Source: Ruminococcus sp. (lineage in GTDB: Bacteria; Bacillota; Clostridia; Oscillospirales; Ruminococcaceae). From it: 50,752 bases of DNA. Location: assembly GCA_017513795.1 (NCBI GenBank), contig JAFXEJ010000124.1, positions 1 to 50,752 on the forward strand. The letters are read 5' to 3'. Numbering within the stretch: the stretch's first letter is position 1; each line of letters opens with the position of its first letter. This document shows, in pieces, positions 25,590 to 35,189 of the stretch. The translations under genes and the position numbers were made by a program. Below the pieces are notes generated by a model, which had not been told where the DNA came from, did no database searches, and saw nothing but the letters and a program-made list of their open reading frames with translations.

Positions 25590-25904
25590 AAAAGCGCATT
25601 CTATAACTGCGGCATTCTTACAGATTTTTACAATATTATTGAGGAAAACCCTTTTGAAAAAGGGTTCTTCCTCAAACTCCTTTCCTAAAACTTTCAGTAT
25701 TAAATTTCCGCCTGACATATCACACTCAGCGAAATAATCAAGATTTTTCATTTACTTGATTAGTGTGATATGTCAGGCGGAAATTTTAGTATTAAAAGTC
25801 TTTGGAAGGGGGTTCGGGGGAGAACCTTTCCTCAGAAAGGTTTCCCCCGATAAATACATGTAAAGTTCCTATAGGAATGTCACAGTTATGGAATACGGTT
25901 TGTT
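25590..25904. other. Intergenic block between convergent genes, hairpin-rich
   Basis: These 315 bases separate the convergent RNase and SGNH genes. I see no gene in them. Positions 25641-25848 are taken up by a nested inverted repeat (see next entries); the rest is A/T-rich linker. Confidence 0.8.
25641..25848. repeat. Large nested inverted repeat with hairpins at both ends
   Basis: The core arms 25702-25726 and 25762-25786 are perfect 25-base inverted copies, with a further AATCAAG/CTTGATT pair (25736-25742, 25755-25761) nearer the centre. Outside the core the arms stay recognisably similar but diverged (CTTTCCTAAAACTTT against CCTTCCAAAGACTTTT). Each arm ends in its own hairpin: 25641-25673 (GAGGAA plus AACCCTTTT arms) and 25816-25848 (GGGGGA and AACCTTTC arms, loop CTCA). 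The left hairpin may end transcription of the RNase gene, although no T-tract follows. A segment of the right end recurs at 32786-32843. Confidence 0.85.
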
Positions 25905-26786
25905 TTATGTTGTCGGAATCGTATACAGGCAGTACCAGTCGCTCCATTTCTGATAAATCGAAGCAAGAACGTGTATGCCGTCGCTTGTATATCCGGCTTC
26001 GAGATTTCCATCTGCATCGTCGAACACAGGGTTCACGTCAATATAGAATATACTCATCTTATCGGCAAGTGTGCTGACTTTCTGATTGAGTGCATTGATT
26101 CTCTCGTTATTGATAAAACTCGTCTGCGCATCAAATGTAACGTGCATATTTGCTTGAAGGAATATCAGCGCATCAGGAGCCTTTGCACGGATATTCTCCA
26201 CAAGTCCCCTGTAGCTTGCAAATGTACTGTCGATATCATTGCCTATCTCGTTAATGCCAAGCATGACATATATTTTCTTGTACTGACCGCTTGAAACAAG
26301 TTTACCCAGCTCGCCGTCTGCACATGATTTCTTTGCCTCTGCAACGCCAAGACCTTCCTTGCAGAAGAAATCAGCATTTCCCAGCGAACCATATTCACGG
26401 ATTCCCACTGTACGGGAATCACCGATAAACAGGGCATTATCAAAGTAGGAGTAATCCCCTCTGACGAAATCGAGAGTATGATATACCTGATCCGGAGCTC
26501 CTCCTGTAGGCTGTGAAACCATAGGCTCACTTGGCGGAGTATTTGCATTTCCGTTCGGAACCATCGGAGAATTCTGCTGTAATGCGCCATTTGCCGGAGC
26601 AGAAGCATTAGGGGCTTCTGACGGATCTTCAATTCCCTTGTAAATGTCGATATCCTCTATCGCTGCTTTTGTTTCCTTCTTTTTCTCGGCGCTGTTTGTC
26701 CAGATCTGCTTGAAGATCATCGGTGATGCAACAAGGCAGGTAAACAGAAGGATCATCGTGTATGTGCACTGTTTAAATTTATTCAT
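25905..26786 (-). CDS. Membrane-anchored or secreted SGNH hydrolase, probable O-acetyltransferase partner
   Basis: The N-terminus has a basic start and a hydrophobic segment (about residues 10-27) without a clear cleavage site, so the protein is probably anchored outside the membrane. Residues about 45-100 are a Pro/Asn/Ser-rich linker; the rest is an SGNH fold with block I FIGDSRTVGI (about 121-130), a Gly block near GLGVAEAKKS, block III LGINEIGND and block V DGIHV, giving the Ser-Asp-His set. It lies 46 bases after the MBOAT gene, the PatA/PatB-like order in which an SGNH enzyme moves acetyl groups onto an outside polymer. Substrate unknown. Confidence 0.85.
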   Translation of the reverse strand: MNKFKQCTYTMILLFTCLVASPMIFKQIWTNSAEKKKETKAAIEDIDIYKGIEDPSEAPNASAPANGALQQNSPMVPNGNANTPPSEPMVSQPTGGAPDQVYHTLDFVRGDYSYFDNALFIGDSRTVGIREYGSLGNADFFCKEGLGVAEAKKSCADGELGKLVSSGQYKKIYVMLGINEIGNDIDSTFASYRGLVENIRAKAPDALIFLQANMHVTFDAQTSFINNERINALNQKVSTLADKMSIFYIDVNPVFDDADGNLEAGYTSDGIHVLASIYQKWSDWYCLYTIPTT

Positions 26787-26832
26787 TTTTTTGTCTCCTG
26801 AAATTTTTTCTTTTGTTCTTTATTTTTTCTAT

Positions 26833-28224
26833 TTAGAATCTGAAATACATGAACGGATCATCCATGCCCTTATACATACAGTATACTGACGCCCAGAATA
26901 CCGTAATCAGCAGCAGCCTGCAGAATATTGAGTTCTTTATCTTTTTATACACATGTTCCGGAAGCGGTGTTGAGAATATTGCTCCGGCTATCAGGTACTT
27001 TGCGTATGTTCCCCAGTATTTTGCGTAATCCGTTTTGAACAGCACTGTATCTTTATCGTGCGTGAACGGCAGCAGTCTGCTCAGATATGTTCCAAGCTCG
27101 CTGAAATCTGTAATCGCAAATATCAGCCATGTTACGGGAATTATCACTATCATCCACGCATGACCAAACAATTTGTAACGATTGAGGAAATTTCCTAAGC
27201 AGAATTTTTCCAGCATGATTATAGCAAAGAGAACTAGTCCCCATACTATGAAATTCCAGCTTGCGCCGTGCCACAGACCGGTAAACAGCCATACCACAAA
27301 GGTGTTGCGTACCATGGCGGCTTTTCCGTTTCTGTTTCCTCCGAGAGGAATGTATATGTAATCTCTGAACCATGAGCCAAGCGTCATATGCCAGCGGCGC
27401 CAGAAGTCCGTCATTGTTCTGGAAATATACGGATGATTGAAATTCTGCGGAAGTTCAAATCCCATTATTCGTCCAAGTCCTATTGCCATGAGCGAATATC
27501 CGCAGAAATCAAAGTAGAGCTGGAAGGAATAGGCAAATGCACCCATCCATGCAAGTCTTGAAGAAATCGAATCAAAACCTATCGTTGAGATATCCTTCCA
27601 CAGACCGGCAACCTGATTCGCAAGCAGTACTTTATATCCAAGACCTATGGTAAAGGTTTTCAGACCATCCTCGACCTTTTTGGCACTGTGAGTACGATGC
27701 CTCAGCTGCTTTGCAACTTTATCATAGGTGACGATAGGTCCGGCGATAAGCTGCGGAAACATGCTTAAATATGCGCCGTAATTTATAAAACTTTTTTCAG
27801 CCTTAGTCTTGCGCATGTAGACATCGGCAATGTACGAAACATTCTGAAATGTGTAGAAGCTTATTCCTATCGGAAGAATGATATCCTTTACCGTCAGCGA
27901 TGAATTGAATATCGCATTGAGATTCTCTGTGCCGAAGCCCCAGTATTTGAAGAAAATCATCCACCAGAAGTTGAATATAACACCAAACGTAAGCCATAGC
28001 TTTGCCGCTCGCCGGTATGCTTCAATGAATTGTCCCACAATGAAGTTGAGAAGCATCGTAAGCAGAAAAAGATATATGTATACCGCTTTCCCGACGCCTA
28101 AGCCGTAAAAAATAACGCTCCCTGCAAAAATAACAGCGTTTTTGTATTTTTTCGGCACAACCCCGTATACAATAAAAAATGCAGGAAGGAATATAAAAAT
28201 AAACTCCAAGCTGCTGAATACCAT
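26833..28224 (-). CDS. MBOAT family O-acyltransferase (AlgI/PatA-like)
   Basis: This 463-residue multi-pass protein shows the MBOAT landmarks SLEFIFIFLPAFF at the N-terminus, FYTFQNVSYIADVYM (about residues 124-138), DFWRRWHMTLGSWFRDYIYIPLGG (given here in parts: DFWRRWHMTLGSW and YIYIPLGGN) and WHGASWNFIVWG with the catalytic-type His. Such proteins carry acetyl groups from cytoplasmic acetyl-CoA across the membrane for transfer to alginate, peptidoglycan or other polymers. The SGNH gene downstream would finish the transfer outside. RBS GGGG lies about 7 bases before the ATG, and a good promoter sits upstream. Confidence 0.93.
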   Translation of the reverse strand: MVFSSLEFIFIFLPAFFIVYGVVPKKYKNAVIFAGSVIFYGLGVGKAVYIYLFLLTMLLNFIVGQFIEAYRRAAKLWLTFGVIFNFWWMIFFKYWGFGTENLNAIFNSSLTVKDIILPIGISFYTFQNVSYIADVYMRKTKAEKSFINYGAYLSMFPQLIAGPIVTYDKVAKQLRHRTHSAKKVEDGLKTFTIGLGYKVLLANQVAGLWKDISTIGFDSISSRLAWMGAFAYSFQLYFDFCGYSLMAIGLGRIMGFELPQNFNHPYISRTMTDFWRRWHMTLGSWFRDYIYIPLGGNRNGKAAMVRNTFVVWLFTGLWHGASWNFIVWGLVLFAIIMLEKFCLGNFLNRYKLFGHAWMIVIIPVTWLIFAITDFSELGTYLSRLLPFTHDKDTVLFKTDYAKYWGTYAKYLIAGAIFSTPLPEHVYKKIKNSIFCRLLLITVFWASVYCMYKGMDDPFMYFRF

Positions 28225-28309
28225 TATACTACCCCTTTGTTCCTTTTGTTCTTTTTTATATCTCTTTTTTCTCTCTTTTTTCTATCATTTTTTTATCTGA
28301 TATATTATT

Positions 28310-28338
28310 ATTTTACAACGGATTTCTGTACTTGTCAA
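28310..28338 (-). promoter_or_regulatory. Sigma-A promoter of the MBOAT-SGNH operon
   Basis: On the minus strand TTGACA (28333-28338), 17 bases, TAAAAT (28310-28315). The leader to the ATG at 28224 is about 80 bases, T/C-rich in the plus strand and without visible structure. Confidence 0.75.
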
Positions 28339-28374
28339 TACTATTTTTAATATTTTTTTCGCACTTCAAAAAAC

Positions 28375-28410
28375 AAAAAATCTCCTTCCGGAAGTTACTC
28401 CGGAAGGAGA
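28375..28410 (-). terminator. Terminator of the dehydratase-activase operon
   Basis: Perfect 12-base arms TCTCCTTCCGGA (28381-28392) and TCCGGAAGGAGA (28399-28410) with a six-base loop, followed in the minus direction by a run of T. It sits 11 bases after the stop codon. Confidence 0.9.
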
Positions 28411-28421
28411 TGTTTTTCATG

Positions 28422-29651
28422 TCAGAGACGAGCGTTAGCGAGCATGAGTTTGATTCTGTTTTCCTGATTAACTCTTGTTGCGCCGGGGTCGTAATCAATA
28501 GGCACGATATTGGCATTCGGATTATCCTGTTTAATAGCACGGGACATTCCCTTTGCGACGATATGGTTAGGCAGACATCCAAAAGGCTGAGCGCAGATGA
28601 TATTTTCCACTCCCGATTTGGCAAGAGCCGCCATTTCAGCCGGAATAAGCCATCCTTCACCCATAACAACGCCCTGATTGATATACTTATCCGCCAGTGC
28701 ACGAAGATGCTCGAAATCGTGCGGAGCCTCAAATGCACCATGTTCCTTCATGACGTTGATAAGTTCCTTCTGCTTTGCGTATACAAACTTATATGCAAGT
28801 TTGAATATGCGTGAGCGTGTAGTCTTGCTGTCGTATAACTCTGCGTTATTAAACGAAGCTGACGCCGTATACATAACGAATTCCAGCAGCGACGGCACAA
28901 CAGGTTCGCAGCCTTCTGAAATAAGGAAATCCTCCAGATGATTATTTGCAAGCGGAGAATATTTTACATAAATTTCGCCGACAATTCCTACACGGACTTT
29001 CTTTTCGTCACTGAGCTTTATTTCTGCGAAATCGTTGAGGATATCAGTATATATCTTCTTTGTTTTAAGGTAAAGATTGCTGTTCTTGTAGAAGATATTT
29101 CCAAGGCGGTTCTGCCATTTTGCAAGCATTTTTGCCGCCTCGCCCTTGTTTATCTCGTATGCTCTGCACTTATTGTAGCAAGTCATGAGGAGATCGCCGT
29201 AAAGTATCGCATGAAGAAGCTTTACAAAAACCTTAGGTGCGATACGGAATGCGCTTTCCTTTTCAAGTCCGCTGAAATTCAGCGATACAACGGGAACCTG
29301 CGGAAAATTCTTATCCACAGCCTTTCTCAGCAGATGGATGTAGTTTGAAGCACGGCATCCGCCGCCCGTCTGCGTGATAAGAAGCGCAGTTTTGTCGGGA
29401 TCATACTTTCCGCTTTTGAGAGCGTCCATAAACTGACCTATAACAAGCAGAGCCGGATAACAGGCATCGTTATGGACATTTTTCAGTCCCTCGTCAACAA
29501 CGGAACGTGAATCGTTCTGGAGAAGCTCCATTTTATAGCCCTCTGCCTTGAACGCTGCAATAAACAGCTTGAAATGTATGGGCAGCATATCGGGAACGAG
29601 GATAGTGTGAGTTTTTTTCATTTCCTCGGTAAAAATCGTATATTCAGGCAA
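28422..29651 (-). CDS. 2-hydroxyacyl-CoA dehydratase-like (HgdB/COG3581-type) protein
   Basis: This 409-residue protein resembles the HgdB-type half of 2-hydroxyacyl-CoA dehydratases and the uncharacterised group that travels with double activases. Cysteines that could bind an iron-sulfur cluster are in HNDACYPAL (about residue 63), GGGCRASNY (about 98) and QPFGCLPNH (near residue 360). It starts with TTG at 29651: AGGAGG lies 8 bases upstream, whereas the first ATG is ten codons later and lacks an RBS. It is encoded 36 bases after the activase, so the two very likely work together, but the substrate is not known; no CoA-transferase or electron-transfer flavoprotein gene is near. Confidence 0.8.
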   Translation of the reverse strand: MPEYTIFTEEMKKTHTILVPDMLPIHFKLFIAAFKAEGYKMELLQNDSRSVVDEGLKNVHNDACYPALLVIGQFMDALKSGKYDPDKTALLITQTGGGCRASNYIHLLRKAVDKNFPQVPVVSLNFSGLEKESAFRIAPKVFVKLLHAILYGDLLMTCYNKCRAYEINKGEAAKMLAKWQNRLGNIFYKNSNLYLKTKKIYTDILNDFAEIKLSDEKKVRVGIVGEIYVKYSPLANNHLEDFLISEGCEPVVPSLLEFVMYTASASFNNAELYDSKTTRSRIFKLAYKFVYAKQKELINVMKEHGAFEAPHDFEHLRALADKYINQGVVMGEGWLIPAEMAALAKSGVENIICAQPFGCLPNHIVAKGMSRAIKQDNPNANIVPIDYDPGATRVNQENRIKLMLANARL

Positions 29652-29687
29652 TTCAGATACCTCCTGTATCCTGATTATCGGTCAGGA

Positions 29688-32609
29688 TCATTTCATTGCG
29701 GCAACAAGGCTTCTCAGTCTTATTCTTGCCGCACCAAGATTGTTTATTTCATCTATTTTAAGCTGTGTATAGAGCTTTCCACGGCTTTCGAGGATATTTC
29801 TCACCTCGTCGCCGGTAACTGCGTCAATTCCGCAGCCGAATGAAACAAGCTGTACAAGCTGCATATCCGGCTGAGTTGTGACATACTTCGCCGCACGGTA
29901 AAGACGTGAATGATATGTCCACTGATTGAGTACGCCGAGCTTCGGAGTATGCGCAAGAGCCGCAATGCTGTCCTCGGTGATGACAGCCATTCCGAGACTT
30001 GTTATAAGCTTGTGGATACCATGATTTATTTCCTTGTCGATGTGATAAGGACGTCCGGCAAGAACTATTATCTTGCGGTTTTCAGCACGGGCACGGTCGA
30101 TGATTTCCCTTGCCTTGCTTGCGATATCAGTATGATAAAGCTCCAGAGCCTTATATGCAGCGTCAACGGCAGCAGAAATCCTTCCTCGTATGTTGTATTT
30201 GCGGAGAGTCTGCGTAAGAACTCTGATAACGTTCTTTCTTACGTTGAGATCCATATACGGATACTTGAAATTCTCGCTGTTAAGACGGGGATTATTCGCA
30301 AGCAGAAGCTCCGGATAATATGCAACTACAGGACAGTTGAAGTGATTATCACTTTCGCCCTCGTCGAGATTATAGCTCATACAGGGATAGAAAATGAAAT
30401 CAACGCCCTTGTCAAGAAGATTTTCAATATGTCCGTGGGCAAGCTTTGCCGGATAGCACACTGTATCGGACGGAATTGTGTGCTGTCCGAGATAGTACAT
30501 CGCACGGGAGCTTTCATCAGAAACTACTGTTCTGAATCCGAGCGTTGTGAACAGCGTATGCCAGAAAGGAAGCTGCTCATAGAAGCCAAGTGTCAGCGGA
30601 AGTCCTACTGTACCACGGTATTTTCTGGGCTGGTGTGTTTTTACTGTATTTAAAATGCTGTCGTATTTGTATTCGTAGAGATTCGGCACCTTGTTCTTCT
30701 GAACAGTACCGCTTCCCTTTTCGCAGCGGTTTCCGGAGATGAATCTTCTGCCCTTGCCGAAGCTGATGATATTCAGCTGACAGTGAGCCGTACATCCTCC
30801 GCAGTTTGCTGAACGTGATGTATAATCAAATCCGGCAAGTTCCTCTGCTGAAATAAGCGAAGAACCGTTCTCTGAGGCGTTCTCCATAGCGTACAGAGCA
30901 CATCCGAATGCACCCATAAGTCCTGATATCGCCGGACGTATGACATTTCTGCCGAGTTCCTTCTCGAATGAACGCAGTACTGCGTCGTTGAGGAAGGTTC
31001 CGCCCTGAACAACGATATTCTTTCCAAGCTCGTCGGGAGACTTCGCACGGATAACCTTATATATAGCGTTCTTGATAATAGAGGAGGAAAGTCCTGCTGA
31101 GATATCCTCAACAGTTGCGCCGTCCTTCTGCGCCTGTTTTACGGAGCTGTTCATGAATACCGTACATCTTGAACCGAGGTCAACGGGATTCTTTGCAAAA
31201 AGTCCGAGCTGTGAGAATTCTGCAATATCATATCCGAGAGCCATCGCAAATGTCTGGATGAACGATCCGCAGCCGGATGAACACGCCTCATTCAGCATGA
31301 TGCTGTCAATGCTCTTGTTCTTTATCTTGAAGCACTTGATATCCTGTCCGCCGATGTCAATGATAAAATCAACCTCCGGACAGAAATACGCTGCTGCTCT
31401 GAAATGCGCAACGGTTTCAACAATGCCGTGGTCTATGGAAAGTCCTGCCTTGATGAGATCCTCTCCGTAACCCGTAACTGCTGAGCCTTTTATAATTATA
31501 TCAGGATTTATTACCTTGTAAATGCACTTTATCTGATCGGCAATCTTATCAAGAGGCTGTCCCTGATTTGAAGAATAATGATGATAAAGCATTCTTCCGT
31601 CGCCCGTAATAAGCACGAGTTTTGTGGTGGTAGAGCCGGCGTCTATTCCGAGATATGCGTCGCCCTTGTATGTACGGATATCTGCATAACCAAGATCGAA
31701 TTTCTTATGGCGTTCGATGAATTCATCATACTCAGCCTGAGAATTGAAAAGGGGATCTCCTGTTACTATATCGTCAGAAGCCTTTGCTTCGGTGATTTTT
31801 CTGATAATTTCCTCTGTTGTGTAAGCATCCTCAGCCGATGAAGCATATACAGCACAGCCGTATGCTACGAAAACCGGTGCTTCATCCGGAAATACAGCAT
31901 GCTCGCTGTCAAGTCCGAGAGTCTTTACAAATGCTCTGCGAAGTCCTTTGAGGAAGAAAAGCGGTCCGCCAAGGAAAAGTACCTTTCCCTCGATAGAGCG
32001 TCCCTGTGCAAGACCGGAAACTGTCTGATCCACTACCGCCTGAAAAATACTTGCCGCAATGTCCTCACGGCGTGCGCCCTGATTGAGAAGCGGCTGTATA
32101 TCCGATTTTGCGAAAACTCCGCAGCGTGATGCTATGGGATATATCTTCTGCGAATTAAGCGAAAGATTGTCAAGCTCGTCAGCTGTAATGCCGAGAAGCG
32201 TTGCCATCTGATCTATAAATGCTCCTGTTCCGCCGGCACATGAACCGTTCATTCGCTGTTCAACGCCTCCGGTCAGGAAGATTATCTTTGCGTCCTCTCC
32301 GCCTAATTCGATAACGGCGTCAGCGTCGGGCTGCTTTCTCTTAACCGCAAGAAATGCGGCGTGAACTTCCTGTACAAAAGGAATCTCAGCTGAATTTGCA
32401 AGTCCGAGACCAGCCGATCCGGTAATGCATACCGTGAAACTTTCATCGGGATAATCCGCCTGTATAAGCTTTAACTGATCTATAACAGTTTCCTTTACCT
32501 TTGAAAGATGACGCTGGTATTTTGAATATATGATATTTCCTTCTGCGTCAGTGATTACTGACTTTACGGTAGTTGAGCCGACATCTATTCCAAGAGAATA
32601 TTTTTTCAT
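29688..32609 (-). CDS. Double-domain acyl-CoA dehydratase activase with DUF2229 region
   Basis: This 973-residue protein holds two BcrA/BadF/HgdC-type ATPase domains in tandem. Domain 1 (about residues 1-260) has GIDVGSTTVK and CAGGTGAFIDQMA with a second Cys in SRCGVFA; domain 2 (about 315-580) has GIDAGSTTTK and CSSGCGSFIQTFA with SRCTVFM. In HgdC these two cysteines per subunit hold a 4Fe-4S cluster between subunits, so this fusion could form an intramolecular version. A cysteine-rich NCGGCTAHC motif (about 620) and a DUF2229 part follow. Such proteins use ATP to drive low-potential electron transfer. ATG 32609 has GAGG 9 bases upstream. Confidence 0.87.
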   Translation of the reverse strand: MKKYSLGIDVGSTTVKSVITDAEGNIIYSKYQRHLSKVKETVIDQLKLIQADYPDESFTVCITGSAGLGLANSAEIPFVQEVHAAFLAVKRKQPDADAVIELGGEDAKIIFLTGGVEQRMNGSCAGGTGAFIDQMATLLGITADELDNLSLNSQKIYPIASRCGVFAKSDIQPLLNQGARREDIAASIFQAVVDQTVSGLAQGRSIEGKVLFLGGPLFFLKGLRRAFVKTLGLDSEHAVFPDEAPVFVAYGCAVYASSAEDAYTTEEIIRKITEAKASDDIVTGDPLFNSQAEYDEFIERHKKFDLGYADIRTYKGDAYLGIDAGSTTTKLVLITGDGRMLYHHYSSNQGQPLDKIADQIKCIYKVINPDIIIKGSAVTGYGEDLIKAGLSIDHGIVETVAHFRAAAYFCPEVDFIIDIGGQDIKCFKIKNKSIDSIMLNEACSSGCGSFIQTFAMALGYDIAEFSQLGLFAKNPVDLGSRCTVFMNSSVKQAQKDGATVEDISAGLSSSIIKNAIYKVIRAKSPDELGKNIVVQGGTFLNDAVLRSFEKELGRNVIRPAISGLMGAFGCALYAMENASENGSSLISAEELAGFDYTSRSANCGGCTAHCQLNIISFGKGRRFISGNRCEKGSGTVQKNKVPNLYEYKYDSILNTVKTHQPRKYRGTVGLPLTLGFYEQLPFWHTLFTTLGFRTVVSDESSRAMYYLGQHTIPSDTVCYPAKLAHGHIENLLDKGVDFIFYPCMSYNLDEGESDNHFNCPVVAYYPELLLANNPRLNSENFKYPYMDLNVRKNVIRVLTQTLRKYNIRGRISAAVDAAYKALELYHTDIASKAREIIDRARAENRKIIVLAGRPYHIDKEINHGIHKLITSLGMAVITEDSIAALAHTPKLGVLNQWTYHSRLYRAAKYVTTQPDMQLVQLVSFGCGIDAVTGDEVRNILESRGKLYTQLKIDEINNLGAARIRLRSLVAAMK

Positions 32610-32732
32610 TGCTGTACACCTCATAATCCTGTTGTTCGATTATATAACCGATACACTATTATTATACATTATTTTTTATAAAAAATAAAGCGGTAAATGT
32701 CGGATTATCAGGAAATCTGTAGAAAACAATAA

Positions 32733-32758
32733 AAAACAGCTCTGAAAAGAGCTGTTTT
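32733..32758 (-). terminator. Terminator after the ClpE-like gene
   Basis: Perfect 11-base arms AAAACAGCTCT and AGAGCTGTTTT with a four-base loop. T-tracts on both sides mean it could work in both directions, but only minus-strand genes flank it. Confidence 0.88.
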
Positions 32759-32785
32759 AAAGCAAGTTTTACATAACAATATTTC

Positions 32786-32843
32786 TTATATTGGAATTTA
32801 CACGCATTTATCGGGGGAGAACCTTTCTGAGGAAAGGTTCTCC
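32786..32843 (+). repeat. Second copy of the intergenic hairpin repeat
   Basis: GGAGAACCTTTC and GAAAGGTTCTCC arms (32816-32827, 32832-32843) around TGAG, preceded by GCATTTATCGGGGG. The same order, with only a few changes, is found in reverse at 25816-25876, including the outside TTTACA(C/T)G(C/T)ATTTATC part. Confidence 0.85.
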
Positions 32844-32852
32844 ATAAAAGAA

Positions 32853-35165
32853 TCACTGATTTTTAATACCGGCAACTTTGAGTTCATCGTTTTCTGCATC
32901 AACGGTAATACGGTCTGTTCCGGATGCATTTTCGATAATTATCTCAGCGACCTTATCCTCGATTTCCTGTCTGATAACACGGCGGATATCTCTTGCGCCG
33001 TAGGACTTTCCGTAAGCCTTTTCTGCGATAAGTTCCAAAGCACTATTGGAATATTCAAGTTCAATATTCTTCTCGGAGAGTGGCTCTTTCATTTCATCGA
33101 GCATAAGTGCAGCAATCTTTGCGAAATCCTGCTTTTCAAGCTGTCTGAACACAACTATCTCGTCGATACGGCTGATGAATTCCGGACGGAGAAATTCTCT
33201 CAGTCCCTTTATAGCCTTGTCTTTTGAGATTTCGTTTGCCGTTCTGTTAAAGCCTACGCCTGTGGATTTATCCGTAGAACCGGCATTTGATGTCATGCAG
33301 ATAATGGTATTCTCAAAGTTTACCGTTCTGCCATGAGCATCATCAACCCTGCCTTCGTCAAGAATCTGCATGAGGATATTCATTACATCAGGATGCGCCT
33401 TTTCGATCTCGTCAAAGAGAATAACGGAATACGGTCTGCGGCGGACTTTTTCAGTAAGCTGTCCGGCTTCGTCGTAGCCTACATATCCGGGAGGAGAACC
33501 TATCATTCTCGCAACGGAGTGTTTTTCCATATATTCCGTCATATCAAGACGGATAAGCGGCTCAGGGGAATCAAACATTTCCTCTGCAAGCGACTTTACA
33601 AGTTCAGTTTTTCCGACGCCTGTAGGTCCGACAAAGATAAATGATGCCGGTCTGCGGCGCTTATTAAGACGCACTCTTGTACGCTTTATCGCCTTTGCAA
33701 GAGTTTCAACAGCTTCATCCTGACCAATAACGTGCTTTTTAAGCTCGCCCTCAAGCCTTGCGATTTTCAGGAACTCATTTTCTGCAATCTTGCTTGCGGG
33801 AATACCAGTCCATAGCTCAACGACCTTGGTGATATCCTCCTCAGTTACCTGAATATTTTCAGCCTTTTCTTTAAGCTTTCCGGCATTCTCACGAGCATGG
33901 ATAAGCTTTCCCTTTACCTCTGCAAGAGCCTGATAATCTATCTCATTCTCCTCGGAAATGGACTTTTCCATTCCCTCCAGAACTTCGATTTCCTTGGTGA
34001 TTTTTGCGTATTCTGCGATTTCAGGTGAACGGATGCACGCTCTTGCACAGCCCTCGTCCATAAGGTCAATTGCCTTGTCGGGGAGGAATCTGTCGGTGAT
34101 ATATCTCTCAGAAAGAACTGCACACACTCTGATAAGATAATCCGAAATGTGTACCTTGTGGTATTCTTCGTAGTGCTTCTTTATGCCGAGAAGTACGTCA
34201 ACTGTGTCCTCAACTGTGGGTTCGTTGACAGTTACCGGCTGGAAACGTCTTTCAAGAGCTGAATCCTTTTCGATGTACTTTCTGTATTCGCCGAAAGTTG
34301 TTGCGCCTATTACCTGAACCTCGCCTCTTGAAAGCGCAGGTTTGAGGATATTTGCAGCATTCATGGAGCCTTCTGAATCTCCGGCACCGACAAGATTATG
34401 CACCTCGTCGATAAAGAGGATGATATTTCCCTCTCGCTTTACCTCGTCAACAAGCCCCTTTACACGGCTTTCGAACTGTCCACGGAACTGTGTTCCGGCA
34501 ACAAGAGCTGTAAGGTCAAGGAGATATACCTTCTTGTCTTCAAGATTAAAGGGAACATTTCCCTCGTTTATGCGCAGAGCTATACCCTCTGCAATAGCTG
34601 TTTTTCCGACGCCCGGCTCACCGATAAGACACGGATTATTCTTCGTTCTTCTGGAAAGTATCTGTATTACACGGGCGATTTCCTTATCACGTCCGATGAT
34701 CGTATCAAGCTGACCATCAGCCGCCTTCTGGGAAAGATTTGTGCAGTAGCTTCCAAGGAATTTAAGTTCCTTCTTTTTATCCTTTTTGCCGAATATTCCC
34801 TTCTTTTCGCCTTTTTCCTTTTCGCCGTCCTTGGAATTCTTCTTTTCCGGTGCAGAATCCTCACTCTTTTCGCCGTCAGAATCTCCGCTGTTCATTCCGA
34901 ACATATTGGAGATGAAATCAGGCATGAGTCCGGAACCGCCCATTTCAAAGCTGTCCCCGTCAAGCATCCCCATCATCTGGTCGGAGAACTGATCGAGTTC
35001 ATCACCGGTAATGCCCAGTTTATCCATATATTCTGTCACCTGCGGGATATTCCTCTCCCTTGCGCAGGTAAGGCAGAGTCCCTCGTTCTTTTTTTCATTT
35101 CCCTGCATTGTGGTGATAAACACTACCGCAGGTCTCTTTTTGCAGTTGCTGCACATTGGTATCAT
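32853..35165 (-). CDS. ClpE-like AAA+ unfoldase with N-terminal zinc finger
   Basis: This 770-residue Clp/Hsp100 protein begins with a C4 zinc finger (C5, C8, C31, C34) as in ClpE, followed by a low-complexity Ser/Asp/Lys/Glu linker (about residues 91-133) in place of the Clp N-domain repeats. AAA1 has GEPGVGKT (182-189) and LFIDEVHN; a short middle coiled coil follows; AAA2 has GPTGVGKT and [16 protein letters not shown] loop in AAA2 matches the tripeptide loop that docks on ClpP, so it probably feeds ClpP. No clpP, ctsR or mcsAB is near, and no CtsR site was found. The ATG at 35165 has GGAGG about 10 bases upstream. It is co-transcribed with cvpA. Confidence 0.9.
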   Translation of the reverse strand: MIPMCSNCKKRPAVVFITTMQGNEKKNEGLCLTCARERNIPQVTEYMDKLGITGDELDQFSDQMMGMLDGDSFEMGGSGLMPDFISNMFGMNSGDSDGEKSEDSAPEKKNSKDGEKEKGEKKGIFGKKDKKKELKFLGSYCTNLSQKAADGQLDTIIGRDKEIARVIQILSRRTKNNPCLIGEPGVGKTAIAEGIALRINEGNVPFNLEDKKVYLLDLTALVAGTQFRGQFESRVKGLVDEVKREGNIILFIDEVHNLVGAGDSEGSMNAANILKPALSRGEVQVIGATTFGEYRKYIEKDSALERRFQPVTVNEPTVEDTVDVLLGIKKHYEEYHKVHISDYLIRVCAVLSERYITDRFLPDKAIDLMDEGCARACIRSPEIAEYAKITKEIEVLEGMEKSISEENEIDYQALAEVKGKLIHARENAGKLKEKAENIQVTEEDITKVVELWTGIPASKIAENEFLKIARLEGELKKHVIGQDEAVETLAKAIKRTRVRLNKRRRPASFIFVGPTGVGKTELVKSLAEEMFDSPEPLIRLDMTEYMEKHSVARMIGSPPGYVGYDEAGQLTEKVRRRPYSVILFDEIEKAHPDVMNILMQILDEGRVDDAHGRTVNFENTIICMTSNAGSTDKSTGVGFNRTANEISKDKAIKGLREFLRPEFISRIDEIVVFRQLEKQDFAKIAALMLDEMKEPLSEKNIELEYSNSALELIAEKAYGKSYGARDIRRVIRQEIEDKVAEIIIENASGTDRITVDAENDELKVAGIKNQ

Positions 35166-35189
35166 GAACCAGAATCCTCCTGTTAATTA

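Larger units (their letters stand above)
32610..32852. other. Intergenic gap between clpE-like and activase genes
   Basis: This holds the terminator and the repeat copy listed separately, plus an A/T-rich part (32640-32700) that should carry the activase promoter. A weak TTTATT-N17-TATAAT candidate has its -10 at 32661-32666. I see no gene. Confidence 0.5.

Noticed and set aside
29910-30653. A 247-codon plus-strand open frame
   Set aside because: It is antisense to the double activase and has no family pattern.
34398-35186. A 262-codon plus-strand open frame
   Set aside because: It is antisense to the ClpE-like gene, Cys/His/Leu-rich in a random way, and lacks an RBS.
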